Origin: a bacterium
Lineage (GTDB): Bacteria; Spirochaetota; UBA4802; UBA5550
DNA length: 28,511 nucleotides
Reading direction: 5' to 3'
Assembly: GCA_024224995.1 (NCBI GenBank)
Contig: JAAENB010000652.1
Location: forward strand, 1 to 28,511
Below the pieces are notes generated by a model that was not told where the DNA came from, did not search any database, and saw only the letters and a program-made list of their open reading frames with translations. A program made the translations under genes and the position numbers. Within the stretch, counting starts at the first letter, position 1; every line of letters begins with the position of its first letter. Shown here one piece after another: positions 15,958-24,674 of the stretch.

Positions 15958-18085
15958 AGATATTATTTTTTTGGTTGTGATGCTTTCTATTGTTGGAACG
16001 GCATCGGCACGGTTATACCTGGATTCACAACAACGGATCGGGCATAAAAAGACCGATGCCATTGGGACGATTACGTTTAAAAAGAAAACAGCAAAACGAA
16101 AATATAGCGAACAGGTTGTCTGGGAAACGGTACCTCAGAATTCACCGCTTTATAATTATGATTCCATTCGCACCGGGGACGATTCCGTTGCCGTGGTTCA
16201 TCTTAAAGACGGAACGGAAATAGAGCTCGATGAAAACACCCTGATTATGCTGAGCCTGGCAGCCAAAAAGACCGACATAGATTTTACCATGGGAGCCATT
16301 GCCGCGCGAAAGGAACAAACCGCCGGAGACACTGCTTCCACGCTTTCTATTGCTTCAAAAGGAACAACCGTAGAGATCGAAAAGGGTGATATTAATCTTT
16401 CGAAAAAGGGAACCGAAGCCCTGGGGTTGAACGTTTCATCGGGATCGGCATCGGTTGTAACCAAACAGGGAAAGCAGCGCGTTGCGGAACATGAGAAAGC
16501 GCTTATTAGCAAAGGAACATCAAGAGTAGAAAAGGAATCATTTGTTCCCATTGCACCGGAGCCGAACCGCTATTATATTATTCCCCGGGGGAAAAAGAAG
16601 ATCCGTTTTTCCTGGAAACGCAGTGGGAAAGGGAAACGTTTTAATGCTGTTTTTGTTGATATCTCTAAGAAGAGATCTTTTTCTTCAAAAACTGCTTCTA
16701 TTCGCGTTCGAGGAACAAGCCTAACGAGATCCTTTCCTGCGGGAGCGTATTACTGGAGACTCCGGGGACGAATAAAGGGAAAAAAGAAACAGGAGATTAG
16801 TTCTGCGCATAAATTTACGATAGTAGGGGATAAACCGGCAGGGCTCACTCTTCCTGCCGGAAGAGCCCGGCTCTCCTATTTTAAGAAAAAACCAATGATC
16901 CGTTTCAAGTGGAAGAAAGCCCGGTATACCTCTTCATATGAGCTGGAAATCGCGAAAGATCCTGCTTTTAAAAAGAAGGTTAAAACAATAAAAAGTTCTT
17001 CCCTATCCATTGCAACGGATACGCTTGGTGCCGGAAGGTATTTCTGGCGTATTGTGTCGGTCTATCGTTTGTCCGGCAAGCGTTTAACGCTTGCTAGCGG
17101 AAGCCGCAGGATTCGCATCACACAAAAAAAGAAACTGGATCCTCCGCGGCTGATTTTTCCCGTTAAGAATGAAAAGAAGAGTTCACTTCTTGTGAAGAGC
17201 GGGCAGGCTGTATTTAACTGGAACGCCGATCCCGAAATTGCCCGGTATGAATTCCAGGTCTCCCGGGACCCGTCATTTAAAAAACTGGCGGCAGCAGAAC
17301 GATCGAGCAGGAATTATATAGCCCTTTCAAAGCCGCTTCCCAATGGAAAGTATTACTGGCGGGTTGTGGGGATTACCGGGGACAAAACAAGGACTGCTCC
17401 TTCAGGTCCACGGAAATTTACCGTAGTACAATTTGAAAAGATTTCTCTTAACCAGCCAATCTCGGGAGCAGTTATTGATTCCGCTTCCGGAAAGATACGC
17501 TTTTCCTGGCGAGATCCAAATGGAGGAAAAAATTACCTGCTCCGGGTGTATAGCGATAAAAAATTAACGAAGAGTGCTGCGGCAGTAAAGACTAAAAAAC
17601 AGCAGGGAAGAGCAGCGCTTTCGGGAACAGGGACGTTTTTCTGGAAGGTTCAGCTCAGGGACAAGCGGAATACCGTGATCGCGGAAAGTAATACCGGCTC
17701 CTTTAACATCGCCGGAGCCTTGCCAGGGCCAAAAATATACGCGCCGAAAAACCGCGCCATTGTGGATGTTACCTATAGAGATAAGCTTACTTTTTCCTGG
17801 AAACCAGTTCCCGGTGCAAGCCATTATACAATTGCTATTTATCAATTCGCCGGAGCCTATAATAAGCTCATTTATACAGGTGAGACGAAAGCTTCGAAAT
17901 ATATCTTTTCCCGGTTTGAGCTCCTGGATACCAGTAATTTTTTCTGGGAATTGCAGGCTATTCGGCGTTCCCGGGGAGGGACCGTGAGCCGTAGTAAAAA
18001 AACGAAATATTATTTTAGCATTGCAATTAAAAATATACTAACAAAGCCTGAGTTGTCATCAACGGTAATATATGATAAAAAATAA
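15941..18085 (+). CDS. FecR-domain protein with five Fn3-like repeats
   Basis: This 714-residue protein has an N-terminal membrane segment (about 5-21) that may anchor it or be cleaved. A FecR domain follows (about 45-195; SPLYNYDSIRTGDDSVAVV and HLKDGTEIELDENT are typical). Then come five Fn3-like units at about 212-295, 313-395, 403-496, 500-590 and 597-695. Each has an R/K-F-x-W strand early and a Y/F-F/Y-W-R/K/E strand late. The protein is strongly basic (Lys-rich). It is probably periplasmic, sensing or organising envelope components. FecR domains often work with sigma factors, but none is encoded here; the partner is more likely the cyclase upstream. I prefer the ATG at 15941, which overlaps the cyclase by 17 bp and puts the hydrophobic segment at the N-terminus. 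An earlier ATG at 15893 would add 16 basic residues. Confidence 0.82.
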   Translation: MKWLSKDIIFLVVMLSIVGTASARLYLDSQQRIGHKKTDAIGTITFKKKTAKRKYSEQVVWETVPQNSPLYNYDSIRTGDDSVAVVHLKDGTEIELDENTLIMLSLAAKKTDIDFTMGAIAARKEQTAGDTASTLSIASKGTTVEIEKGDINLSKKGTEALGLNVSSGSASVVTKQGKQRVAEHEKALISKGTSRVEKESFVPIAPEPNRYYIIPRGKKKIRFSWKRSGKGKRFNAVFVDISKKRSFSSKTASIRVRGTSLTRSFPAGAYYWRLRGRIKGKKKQEISSAHKFTIVGDKPAGLTLPAGRARLSYFKKKPMIRFKWKKARYTSSYELEIAKDPAFKKKVKTIKSSSLSIATDTLGAGRYFWRIVSVYRLSGKRLTLASGSRRIRITQKKKLDPPRLIFPVKNEKKSSLLVKSGQAVFNWNADPEIARYEFQVSRDPSFKKLAAAERSSRNYIALSKPLPNGKYYWRVVGITGDKTRTAPSGPRKFTVVQFEKISLNQPISGAVIDSASGKIRFSWRDPNGGKNYLLRVYSDKKLTKSAAAVKTKKQQGRAALSGTGTFFWKVQLRDKRNTVIAESNTGSFNIAGALPGPKIYAPKNRAIVDVTYRDKLTFSWKPVPGASHYTIAIYQFAGAYNKLIYTGETKASKYIFSRFELLDTSNFFWELQAIRRSRGGTVSRSKKTKYYFSIAIKNILTKPELSSTVIYDKK

Positions 18086-19358
18086 AAAAATAAAATTCCT
18101 GAAAGCTTATATCCCGGTTTGCCTGCTGGGGCTCAGTATTATACTGTTCTCCGGCTTGCCGCTTCTATCCCGGGAGCCGGTTAAACCGGTAAATCCGATT
18201 GACCGGATTGAATGGAAAAAAGTTCCCCGGGCATTTCAATATTATGTTGAAATAAAAGACGCGAGAGGAAAGCTCATTGTCCGGACCTATACGAAGAAAA
18301 ATTATTACGACAAGAAATTAAAACCGGGAGTTTACCGGGTCCGGATTACGGTACGGAATAAATTGAACAAAAAAGCGGGCAGGTCGAATTGGTTCCGGGT
18401 AGTTGTAAAAAAACCGGTAAAACCGGTTTTTTCGTCACTCTCGGAAGTGAAGTTTTCATTGGAAGAGACTTCCCGGGTGATTACGGTAAACGGTGAGAAA
18501 TTTGAAAAAGGGTGTATTGTTTTTCTAAAAAAGGAGGACAGGGAAATATCCCCGGAAAAAACAAACTATCATTCAAACGAAAAAATTTCTATTATTGTTA
18601 ATCCCTCTGAGATTGGAGAAGGGCTTTACGACCTGGTAATAATCAATCCCGGTGGAGAGTCTATGACCGAACCCGGGATCATTGAAATTAGTACACCGGA
18701 GCCTCCGAAGGTTTCCGGTACCGCTGATACAGCCGATGTGGTGGCTGTGAAAGATCCCGTGGAAGATCCTGTGAAAGATCCCGGAAAAGAGAGCAATGAG
18801 AAAGCAGCAGTTACCGATGGCCTCCTTGATCTTCACGGGCTTTATGTTGGGCCCGGCTATGTCTATTCTGTTGTTTTTCCCGAGTGGAACTCGTATATTG
18901 ATAACGCCTATCTTGGAATAAGTCTTTATGGCGGGTATGATCTTAATAATTTTGGTCTGTTAAAAAAAATACCGGTAGTAAATCAAATGGGAGTTGAAGT
19001 GGAGTTACTTTTTGTCAATTATCCCTGCACGCCGAGCTCAACGCAGCAGAACAGTTCCATGACCGCGCTCTTCTTTGCTCCCGGGCTTTATTATAAAGAA
19101 AATTTTTCACTCCCGGTCGATTTTTTAATACGGGGTGATTTCGGCTTTGTCCGTTCCTTTATTAATACCGATAACGAGACAACCGGTTCAACTGCTTCTT
19201 CATCCGATTATTATTTCAGCCTGGGGCTGGCTGTTCGATGGGTCTTCTTAGACTATTTTTTTATTGAGGCAGGAGCCGATTACCGGCATATTTGTTATAT
19301 AAATAGTAATGATATTAAATCGTTTTGTCCCGTGCTGCGGGCCGGAGTGAGATTATAG
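18072..19358 (+). CDS. Fn3/IPT protein with C-terminal outer-membrane barrel
   Basis: This 428-residue protein overlaps the FecR gene by 14 bp. An N-terminal hydrophobic segment (about 10-32) acts as signal peptide or anchor. One Fn3-like unit (about 42-115; RIEWKKVPRAFQYYVEI) resembles those of the FecR protein. An IPT/TIG-like unit follows (about 118-205; SRVITVNGEKFEKG, LYDLVIINPGG). A Lys/Asp/Pro linker with a repeated DPVxDPVKDP pattern (about 225-240) leads to a C-terminal beta-rich part (about 250-428) with aromatic and Gly alternation (YLGISLYGGYDL, FFAPGLYY). Its ending, LRAGVRL, suits an eight-strand outer-membrane barrel, so the linker would span the periplasm. A long internal Cys pair in the barrel is unusual. 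No named family is recognised. Together with the FecR protein it could form an outer-to-inner membrane sensing path. Confidence 0.68.
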   Translation: MIKNKKIKFLKAYIPVCLLGLSIILFSGLPLLSREPVKPVNPIDRIEWKKVPRAFQYYVEIKDARGKLIVRTYTKKNYYDKKLKPGVYRVRITVRNKLNKKAGRSNWFRVVVKKPVKPVFSSLSEVKFSLEETSRVITVNGEKFEKGCIVFLKKEDREISPEKTNYHSNEKISIIVNPSEIGEGLYDLVIINPGGESMTEPGIIEISTPEPPKVSGTADTADVVAVKDPVEDPVKDPGKESNEKAAVTDGLLDLHGLYVGPGYVYSVVFPEWNSYIDNAYLGISLYGGYDLNNFGLLKKIPVVNQMGVEVELLFVNYPCTPSSTQQNSSMTALFFAPGLYYKENFSLPVDFLIRGDFGFVRSFINTDNETTGSTASSSDYYFSLGLAVRWVFLDYFFIEAGADYRHICYINSNDIKSFCPVLRAGVRL

Positions 19359-19372
19359 ACAGGGGGAATTTG

Positions 19373-20392
19373 ATGATAGATAAAGACGGACGTGAAACAA
19401 ACGCCCTGTATGCGAATATTGGGAAAATAATTACTTCATCCCTTGAACTGGACAAGGTCCTTGCGGGAATAATGGATGAAGTACAGTTGTATTTTGCCCC
19501 GGAAAACTGGAGCCTTATACGCCTCGATCATGAGAGCAGACAGCTTACGTTTGTGATCCTGGAAGGGGCCGACCTGAATGAAGTTGGCCCTTTAAAACTT
19601 GAGCTTGGTGAAGGGATTGCCGGAGTAGTTGCTCAGACCGGTGAATCGATTTTTGTTCCCGATACTTCAAAAGACAGCCGTTTTTCCGACAGGGTCGACA
19701 ATATTTTGGGATTTAAGACCAGTTCTATTATCGCGGTTCCGCTTTTGTATAATGATGAGGTTTTTGGGGTTCTTGAAATAATCAACCGCCAGATTGGTAA
19801 AAATTTTACCGAAGAGGAACACCTGGTTTTAAAAACAGTGGCCGATTTTTCCGCCATTGCTATTTATAACTCTTTGTTGTATGAAAAAGTCCTTTCCCAG
19901 AGTATCACCGATTCTTTAACCGGCTTGTATAACCATCTTAAATTGAATTCGATTATTGAAGAGTGGGAACAGCTGGAAAACCTGTATCGAAGAATCGATG
20001 ATGGTCTTGCGGAAGTTCAGGTTGTGTACCTGGATCTTAATGACTTTAAAACAATTAATGACCGTTTTGGCCACCGGGAAGGCGATAGCGTTCTTGTTGA
20101 AGCGGGAAAGGAGTTAAACAGGATCGTTCGGAACGAAGACCTGGTGTTCCGGATTGGAGGAGATGAATTTTTAGCCCTGGTTAAAATTTCCCCAAAAGAC
20201 GACCTCCATGCTGCAAAAGAACGATTGGCAAAACAATTAGCCGCGTGGTCGTATTCAAACGAAGCGAAAGATTATTCTATTGGTTTTTCCTTCGGCATTA
20301 CTGTGGGGCCGGTGAACCAGGTAAAAGAACTGATTAACCGGGCCGACAAGGAGATGCTGGCATATAAAAAAGAACATAAATTCGGGAGATGA
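19373..20392 (+). CDS. GAF-GGDEF diguanylate cyclase
   Basis: This 339-residue cytoplasmic protein has an N-terminal GAF domain (about 15-165; EGIAGVVAQTGESIFVPD and SSIIAVPLLYNDEVFGVLEIIN are typical) and a C-terminal GGDEF domain (about 175-335). The active site GGDEF is intact at 262-266. An RxxD inhibitory site (R253-D256) lies exactly five residues before it, so the enzyme should make c-di-GMP and be product-inhibited. The GAF ligand is unknown. I chose the ATG at 19373 because AGGGGGAA lies 5-7 nt upstream; a frame opening at 19325 would overlap the barrel gene by 34 bp and lacks such a site. It is the last gene of the cyclase-FecR-barrel run, 14 bp behind its neighbour. The stop is 4 bp from that of the convergent DUF4403 gene. 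Confidence 0.93.
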   Translation: MIDKDGRETNALYANIGKIITSSLELDKVLAGIMDEVQLYFAPENWSLIRLDHESRQLTFVILEGADLNEVGPLKLELGEGIAGVVAQTGESIFVPDTSKDSRFSDRVDNILGFKTSSIIAVPLLYNDEVFGVLEIINRQIGKNFTEEEHLVLKTVADFSAIAIYNSLLYEKVLSQSITDSLTGLYNHLKLNSIIEEWEQLENLYRRIDDGLAEVQVVYLDLNDFKTINDRFGHREGDSVLVEAGKELNRIVRNEDLVFRIGGDEFLALVKISPKDDLHAAKERLAKQLAAWSYSNEAKDYSIGFSFGITVGPVNQVKELINRADKEMLAYKKEHKFGR

Positions 20393-20396
20393 GGGG

Positions 20397-21818
20397 TTAC
20401 CGGATTTTTCCGGCAAGTTTCCCCCCGGCAGTTATTACCACCTGTATTTGCCTGTCATTGAGATAGATGCCCCGGGCAGTAAGATCGTTAACCGAACCGC
20501 TCAGGGTACAGGCTTTCCCAACCGGGATTTTTGCCAGGGCAGTATTCAGTTTGCCCTGCACCGCGTCTACCTTCTTGCGAAGAGAAAATTTCAGTTTTGG
20601 CTCTATGACCTCAAGCAGGGTACTATGCAGCAGCCAGTCCGCGCTTTTTACCAGTAAATTATTTGTATCAACATCGTAATTGATTTTCGTGATTTTTAAT
20701 GTTTTGCCCATTGGATCAAAGACCGGCTTGCCTGCTGCGGTGAGCCGCGCTTTAAAACCATCGCCTATGCCCGGGCGTTTTACTTTGACAGTAAAGGCAA
20801 CAAAAACAAGGTCTCCTTTCCCGTACATATCGCTTTTGCTGATATGTATTTTAGTAGTCTTCTTCACGGTAAAGACTTTGCCGTCCATTTGTTCTGCCAG
20901 AAGTTTTTTCGCGTCTCCATAGGCAAGAGATACGGGGAGAACAATCCGGAAAGAGTTGTCCGGGTGCGCGGAAAGGGTTAGACCCGGCAGGGAAGGGGGA
21001 GAACCGGGACTGGGTTTTGCCCCGATAACGGTTTTAATAAGAACACTGACTCCGGCGTTTACTATGAGTTTTTCACCCAGGGCATTGGGCATTCCGGCGT
21101 TAATGGAGACCGGTTTAATGGAGATCCAGAGAGGCGGTTTTTTTCGCACGGAAACCGGCTCTGCCAGCTTTTTCCATACCGGTTCCAATTGGTTCCGCAC
21201 CTGAACAACTTTTTTTATGGCTTCATCGAGCTCAGGAAATATTTCGTTCAGCCGGGATTCAACGGCTTTTTTTATGAACCGGTCGATTGAAAATTCAACT
21301 CCTTTGATGTTGATGCTGGCCGGTCCGTTCCATACAAGATTCCTGCCGGAGTCTATTGAAACAGACCAGTCCGTGCTAAAGCGTATTGGGGTTTTAATCC
21401 GGACAGAGAGGTCGGTTGAAAAGTTTTCACTGTGCTTTATTGGCAGGGTAATAGTGCGGCCGAATTTTTTGATCTTTTTTTCCGCTTTAATCTCAAGAGT
21501 GCCGTTTATTTTTAAGGGGATATCGGCTGCGATTGTCCCGGAAAGGGCGGATATGGCAATGGAGCCGTTCCTTTTTACGGAAAATTTCCCTGTGGCATTG
21601 GCCGATATTTTAATTCCCGATTGAGAGTGAAGTACCTGGGGAATCTTTTGATTAATAATTCCGCTAATTCCGGCTATTGGTATCTCAACAGGAATGTTAA
21701 TAAGCGATGGTTCCGGGGGCGGCATTTTCATGGGTTTACCCGGTTTGATGACCTGTTTTCCGCAGCTTACCGACAGTATGAAAATTAAAATAATAGCGTA
21801 TTGCAGCAAGAGTTTCAT
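20397..21818 (-). CDS. DUF4403-family lipoprotein
   Basis: This 473-residue protein has a signal peptide ending SVSC (Cys19), followed by a Pro/Lys-rich linker and a long beta-rich body. The order matches DUF4403: INIPVEIPIAGISGIINQKIP near residues 40-60, repeated SVRIKTPIRF/STDWSV strands, and an N-terminal helical pair ending WKKL. The second half contains LWISIKPVSINAG and GLTLSAHPDNSF. The family is found in diderms and looks like paired lipid-binding TULIP/SYLF-like folds, but its role is not established. I infer an outer- or inner-membrane lipoprotein facing the periplasm. GGAGG lies 5 nt before the ATG and a good promoter is at 21867-21894. It is a single-gene transcription unit, convergent with the GGDEF gene. 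Confidence 0.8.
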   Translation of the reverse strand: MKLLLQYAIILIFILSVSCGKQVIKPGKPMKMPPPEPSLINIPVEIPIAGISGIINQKIPQVLHSQSGIKISANATGKFSVKRNGSIAISALSGTIAADIPLKINGTLEIKAEKKIKKFGRTITLPIKHSENFSTDLSVRIKTPIRFSTDWSVSIDSGRNLVWNGPASINIKGVEFSIDRFIKKAVESRLNEIFPELDEAIKKVVQVRNQLEPVWKKLAEPVSVRKKPPLWISIKPVSINAGMPNALGEKLIVNAGVSVLIKTVIGAKPSPGSPPSLPGLTLSAHPDNSFRIVLPVSLAYGDAKKLLAEQMDGKVFTVKKTTKIHISKSDMYGKGDLVFVAFTVKVKRPGIGDGFKARLTAAGKPVFDPMGKTLKITKINYDVDTNNLLVKSADWLLHSTLLEVIEPKLKFSLRKKVDAVQGKLNTALAKIPVGKACTLSGSVNDLTARGIYLNDRQIQVVITAGGKLAGKIR

Positions 21819-21866
21819 TGTGTCCCTCCAATTATTTCAGGAAAGTCCGGAGCAATTATGATGAGT

Positions 21867-21894
21867 AGTATATATGATTTTTATCGGTTTGCAA
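21867..21894 (-). promoter_or_regulatory. Promoter of the DUF4403 gene
   Basis: On the minus strand TTGCAA (21894-21889) and TATACT (21872-21867) are 16 bp apart, giving a leader of about 40 nt before the ATG at 21818. Confidence 0.5.
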
Positions 21895-21927
21895 TGATTT
21901 TTTATTTTTTAGTATGTATTGCAAGCC

Positions 21928-22004
21928 GGAAAACCCAGGCAGCCTCTTCCAAAGGGAGAAACAAGAATATTTTTACCCTTTGGAAGAGGCTGCCTGGGTT
22001 TTCC
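21928..22004. repeat. Perfect 29-bp inverted repeat downstream of iorB
   Basis: Arms at 21928-21956 and 21976-22004 are exactly complementary over 29 bp around a 19-nt AT-rich loop. It lies 51 bp past the iorB stop, so it may end or protect the paaK-iorB mRNA. No T-run follows on the minus strand. The loop lacks the core seen at 13794 and 28452. Confidence 0.9.
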
Positions 22005-22054
22005 TGATATCGTAATAATAGCCTAAAAATTTAGACTGCTAATTGTTGTGGCTT

Positions 22055-22621
22055 TTACAGTTCTTTACCCAGGTTAAAGGCTTTTAAATTCATATCGATG
22101 AATTTTTCTTTAACAAGCGACTTGATGGCTACTTCCCATTGGGCATCTTCAAATTCCAGGTGAGTGGAAAGAAGACCCAGCATTACAATGTTGAGAGCCT
22201 TTTTATTCCCTGTTTCTTTGAGCGCTTCCCTGGTATCGACTATTTTCTGGTTTTTTACGTTTTTGGAAATCCACTCTTCAAGATCCGGGGGATATTCCAT
22301 AGCGCCGGTTTGTACCGGCGCGGGATCAATCCTGTCATGGTTAATCAGAAGAGTTCCTTCGGGAGCAAGATACTCAAGCTTTCTCATACTTTCCAGAAGC
22401 TCCAGGGTCACAATATAGTCGGCAGTCCCTTTCTCAATAAGAGGAGAGTAAACTTTTTCACTAAACCGTACATGGCAATCAACGCTTCCGCCCCGCTGGG
22501 CCATGCCGTGAACTTCCGATTCCTTTACGTCGTACCCGGCATTTTTTGCCACTTCCATTAATATTTTACTGGCCAGGATAACTCCCTGGCCGCCGACACC
22601 GGCAAATATAACATTTTTCAT
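22055..22621 (-). CDS. iorB: Indolepyruvate:ferredoxin oxidoreductase subunit beta
   Basis: This 188-residue subunit is the gamma-domain half of indolepyruvate oxidoreductase. With IorA it converts aryl-pyruvates plus CoA to aryl-acetyl-CoA, CO2 and reduced ferredoxin. MKNVIFAGVGGQGVILASKIL, then ESEVHGMAQRGGSV and the C-terminal region with RREALKETGNKKALN-like helices fit the family. Length is normal (about 190). I chose the ATG at 22621 because aagggg lies 8 nt upstream and it starts exactly at the conserved KNVIFAGVGGQG. A longer frame from 22651 would overlap iorA by 19 bp. The gap to iorA is 11 bp, so the pair is cotranscribed and likely translated together. The call is secure; the physiological direction of the reaction is open. 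Confidence 0.93.
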   Translation of the reverse strand: MKNVIFAGVGGQGVILASKILMEVAKNAGYDVKESEVHGMAQRGGSVDCHVRFSEKVYSPLIEKGTADYIVTLELLESMRKLEYLAPEGTLLINHDRIDPAPVQTGAMEYPPDLEEWISKNVKNQKIVDTREALKETGNKKALNIVMLGLLSTHLEFEDAQWEVAIKSLVKEKFIDMNLKAFNLGKEL

Positions 22622-22632
22622 TACACAACCCC

Positions 22633-24189
22633 TTACTTTTTTAGAATACACTTTCGTACTGTAATAATCACCGATGGTTCTCTTGCCGCGGTCTCTTCTC
22701 TGACTACTCGCTCAAGCTCATCAATATTTTTTGGATCTACCGTTACAACCCGTTTTACGCCGCATGCCTTTACCATCATTTCAAGGTCCAGTTCATGGGT
22801 CTCTTCACCCATAAGCGTAATTCCCGTGCCCGGGTGCTCCTGGTGACCGGTCATGGCCGTGCCCCTGTTGTCCAGGATCATGACTGTACCGGTTCCCTGG
22901 TTGTATACCATGTCAATGAGCGGGGTGATTCCGGAATGAACAAAAGTAGAATCTCCAATGACGGCAACGGATTTGGAGGCCATCTCTTCTCCATGAGCCT
23001 TTTCAAATCCCAGGTGCATGCCAATGCTGGCTCCCATACAGCCCTGAGAATGCATGGCGGAATAGGGGGGCAGAACTGCCAGGGTATAACACCCAATGTC
23101 CCCGTTTACCGTAAGGTCCAGTTTTTTCAGGACATTAAAGACAAATGCGTGTGGGCAGCCTTTGCAGAGTCCCGGAGGCCGCGGCGGCAGCGCGGAATGA
23201 TAGGGATCTACACTGACGTTTATTTCTTTTTTGTTAAGTGCCCGGTCTACAATTTCCGGGGTCAGTTCTCCAAGCATGGGGATAATTTCTTTTCCAATGG
23301 CAGAATGTCCCAATGCCTTAACATAATCTTCAATAAAAGGGTCCAGTTCTTCCACAATATAGAGTTCATCTACCGCTTCGGCAAATTCTTTGATGAGATC
23401 ATCGGGCAGAGGCCATACCATACCGATCTTTAAGACCGAATCATTTGGACAGGTCTCTTTTACGTACTGGTATGCCACGCTATTGGTTATGATACCCCGT
23501 TTTTTCTCTCCCCATTCGATCCTGTTGAGACCTGAAGTATTGGAATACTCTTTGAGTTTGATCAACTGCTCTTCGATTATTTTATGCCGCGGCCGGGCAT
23601 GAGCAGGGATCATAACGTATTTTTGCGGGTTCCGCTCAAAGTCTTTGACCGGAATATCTTTTTTTTCTTCAATTGAAACAATCCCCTGGGAATGGGCAAT
23701 CCGTGTTGTTATTCGAACAATAACGGGCCTGTCGAACTGTTCCGAGATATCGAAAGCCAGTTTGGTGAACTCCTTTGCCTCCTGGGGACTTGATGGTTCT
23801 ATCATGGGGAGTTTGGCAGCCCTGGCAATATGCCTGTTGTCCTGCTCGTTTTGAGAGCTCCATGCTCCGGGATCATCGGCATTAATAATTACAAAACCGC
23901 CGTTTACCCCGGTGTATGAGAACGTAAAGAGCGGGTCTGCCGCCACATTAAGACCAACATGTTTCATGGCAGCCATTGCCCTGGCCCCGGCAATTGACGC
24001 GCCGGCAGCAACTTCAAGGGCAACCTTTTCGTTTGGCGACCATTGAGATTTAATATTTCGATGATTATGAGCAACAGCTTCAAGGATCTCCGTACTGGGG
24101 GTTCCCGGGTATGCTGTAGCAACATGGCAGCCTGCTTCATAGGCTCCACGCGCTATTGCTTCATTTCCAAGTATAACCTTTTTTTGCAT
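22633..24189 (-). CDS. iorA: Indolepyruvate:ferredoxin oxidoreductase subunit alpha, lacking ferredoxin domain
   Basis: This 518-residue subunit carries the pyrimidine and TPP-binding domains. ATAYPGTPSTEI (24-35) opens the first; RPPGLCKGCPH (337-347) is the usual IorA hinge; GDIGCYTL and GDST (412-415) to DNRGTAMTG (440-448) form the TPP/Mg site. Most IorA proteins are about 600-650 residues and end with two [4Fe-4S] clusters of ferredoxin type. This one stops at VRKCILKK, just where that domain would begin, and the next bases are the iorB leader, so nothing is hidden by a frameshift. Electrons may then pass to an external ferredoxin directly. CGGAG precedes the ATG by 7 nt. Gap from the ACT gene is 26 bp. 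Identity is secure; the missing domain is the main oddity. Confidence 0.93.
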   Translation of the reverse strand: MQKKVILGNEAIARGAYEAGCHVATAYPGTPSTEILEAVAHNHRNIKSQWSPNEKVALEVAAGASIAGARAMAAMKHVGLNVAADPLFTFSYTGVNGGFVIINADDPGAWSSQNEQDNRHIARAAKLPMIEPSSPQEAKEFTKLAFDISEQFDRPVIVRITTRIAHSQGIVSIEEKKDIPVKDFERNPQKYVMIPAHARPRHKIIEEQLIKLKEYSNTSGLNRIEWGEKKRGIITNSVAYQYVKETCPNDSVLKIGMVWPLPDDLIKEFAEAVDELYIVEELDPFIEDYVKALGHSAIGKEIIPMLGELTPEIVDRALNKKEINVSVDPYHSALPPRPPGLCKGCPHAFVFNVLKKLDLTVNGDIGCYTLAVLPPYSAMHSQGCMGASIGMHLGFEKAHGEEMASKSVAVIGDSTFVHSGITPLIDMVYNQGTGTVMILDNRGTAMTGHQEHPGTGITLMGEETHELDLEMMVKACGVKRVVTVDPKNIDELERVVREETAAREPSVIITVRKCILKK

Positions 24190-24215
24190 TAAAATTCTCC
24201 GTTATTTGAGTTTTA

Positions 24216-24662
24216 TTACCCAATAATATCTATCTTGCTAACTATATTATAGCCCTCTTTTTTGAGTGCTTCTTTTGCGGATTCAATATCATCAAACTTG
24301 AATATCATAACTGCTTTATCCCCTCTCATCTCCCTAAAAGCATACATATATTCAATATTTAAATCATCATTGTTTTTACCCTTTATTTTGCTAAAGGCAT
24401 CAACAGCTTTATATAATGCTCCGGGAGTATCGTCTATCTCCAGGGCAAGAACATCTGTTGTTGAGCAGGTAATGTGCTGCTCTTTTAACGCGGCTGCTCC
24501 TCCTTCCGGATCATTAACTATCATTCTAAGAATACCAAAATCGGATGTTTCCGCAATAGTGAGGGTCATAATATTAATATTCTTTTCCGACAATATTTTT
24601 AAAACATTCTGCAAGTGTCCGGGCTTATTCTCCACAAATACTGAAAGCTGAGTAATATTCAT
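24216..24662 (-). CDS. Tandem ACT-domain protein
   Basis: This 148-residue cytoplasmic protein contains two ACT modules, at about 3-68 (QLSVFVENKPGHLQNVLKIL, then NINIMTLTIAET) and about 70-146 (VLALEIDDTPGALYKAVDAF, then NIEYMYAF). ACT modules bind amino acids, usually at dimer interfaces. Small double-ACT proteins commonly sit between paaK and ior genes, and probably sense an aromatic amino acid to tune the pathway. The ligand is inferred from context. AAGGAG is 8 nt before the ATG; the spacing to paaK is 12 bp and to iorA 26 bp. No catalytic domain is attached. Confidence 0.9.
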   Translation of the reverse strand: MNITQLSVFVENKPGHLQNVLKILSEKNINIMTLTIAETSDFGILRMIVNDPEGGAAALKEQHITCSTTDVLALEIDDTPGALYKAVDAFSKIKGKNNDDLNIEYMYAFREMRGDKAVMIFKFDDIESAKEALKKEGYNIVSKIDIIG

Positions 24663-24674
24663 ACTGATATCTCC

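Noticed and set aside
22139..22561. 140-codon plus-strand frame inside iorB
   Set aside because: It lies wholly antisense to a well-conserved gene and resembles no protein.
22055..22651. Longer iorB from 22651
   Set aside because: The extra ten residues are not family-like and overlap iorA, while the ATG at 22621 has a good ribosome site.
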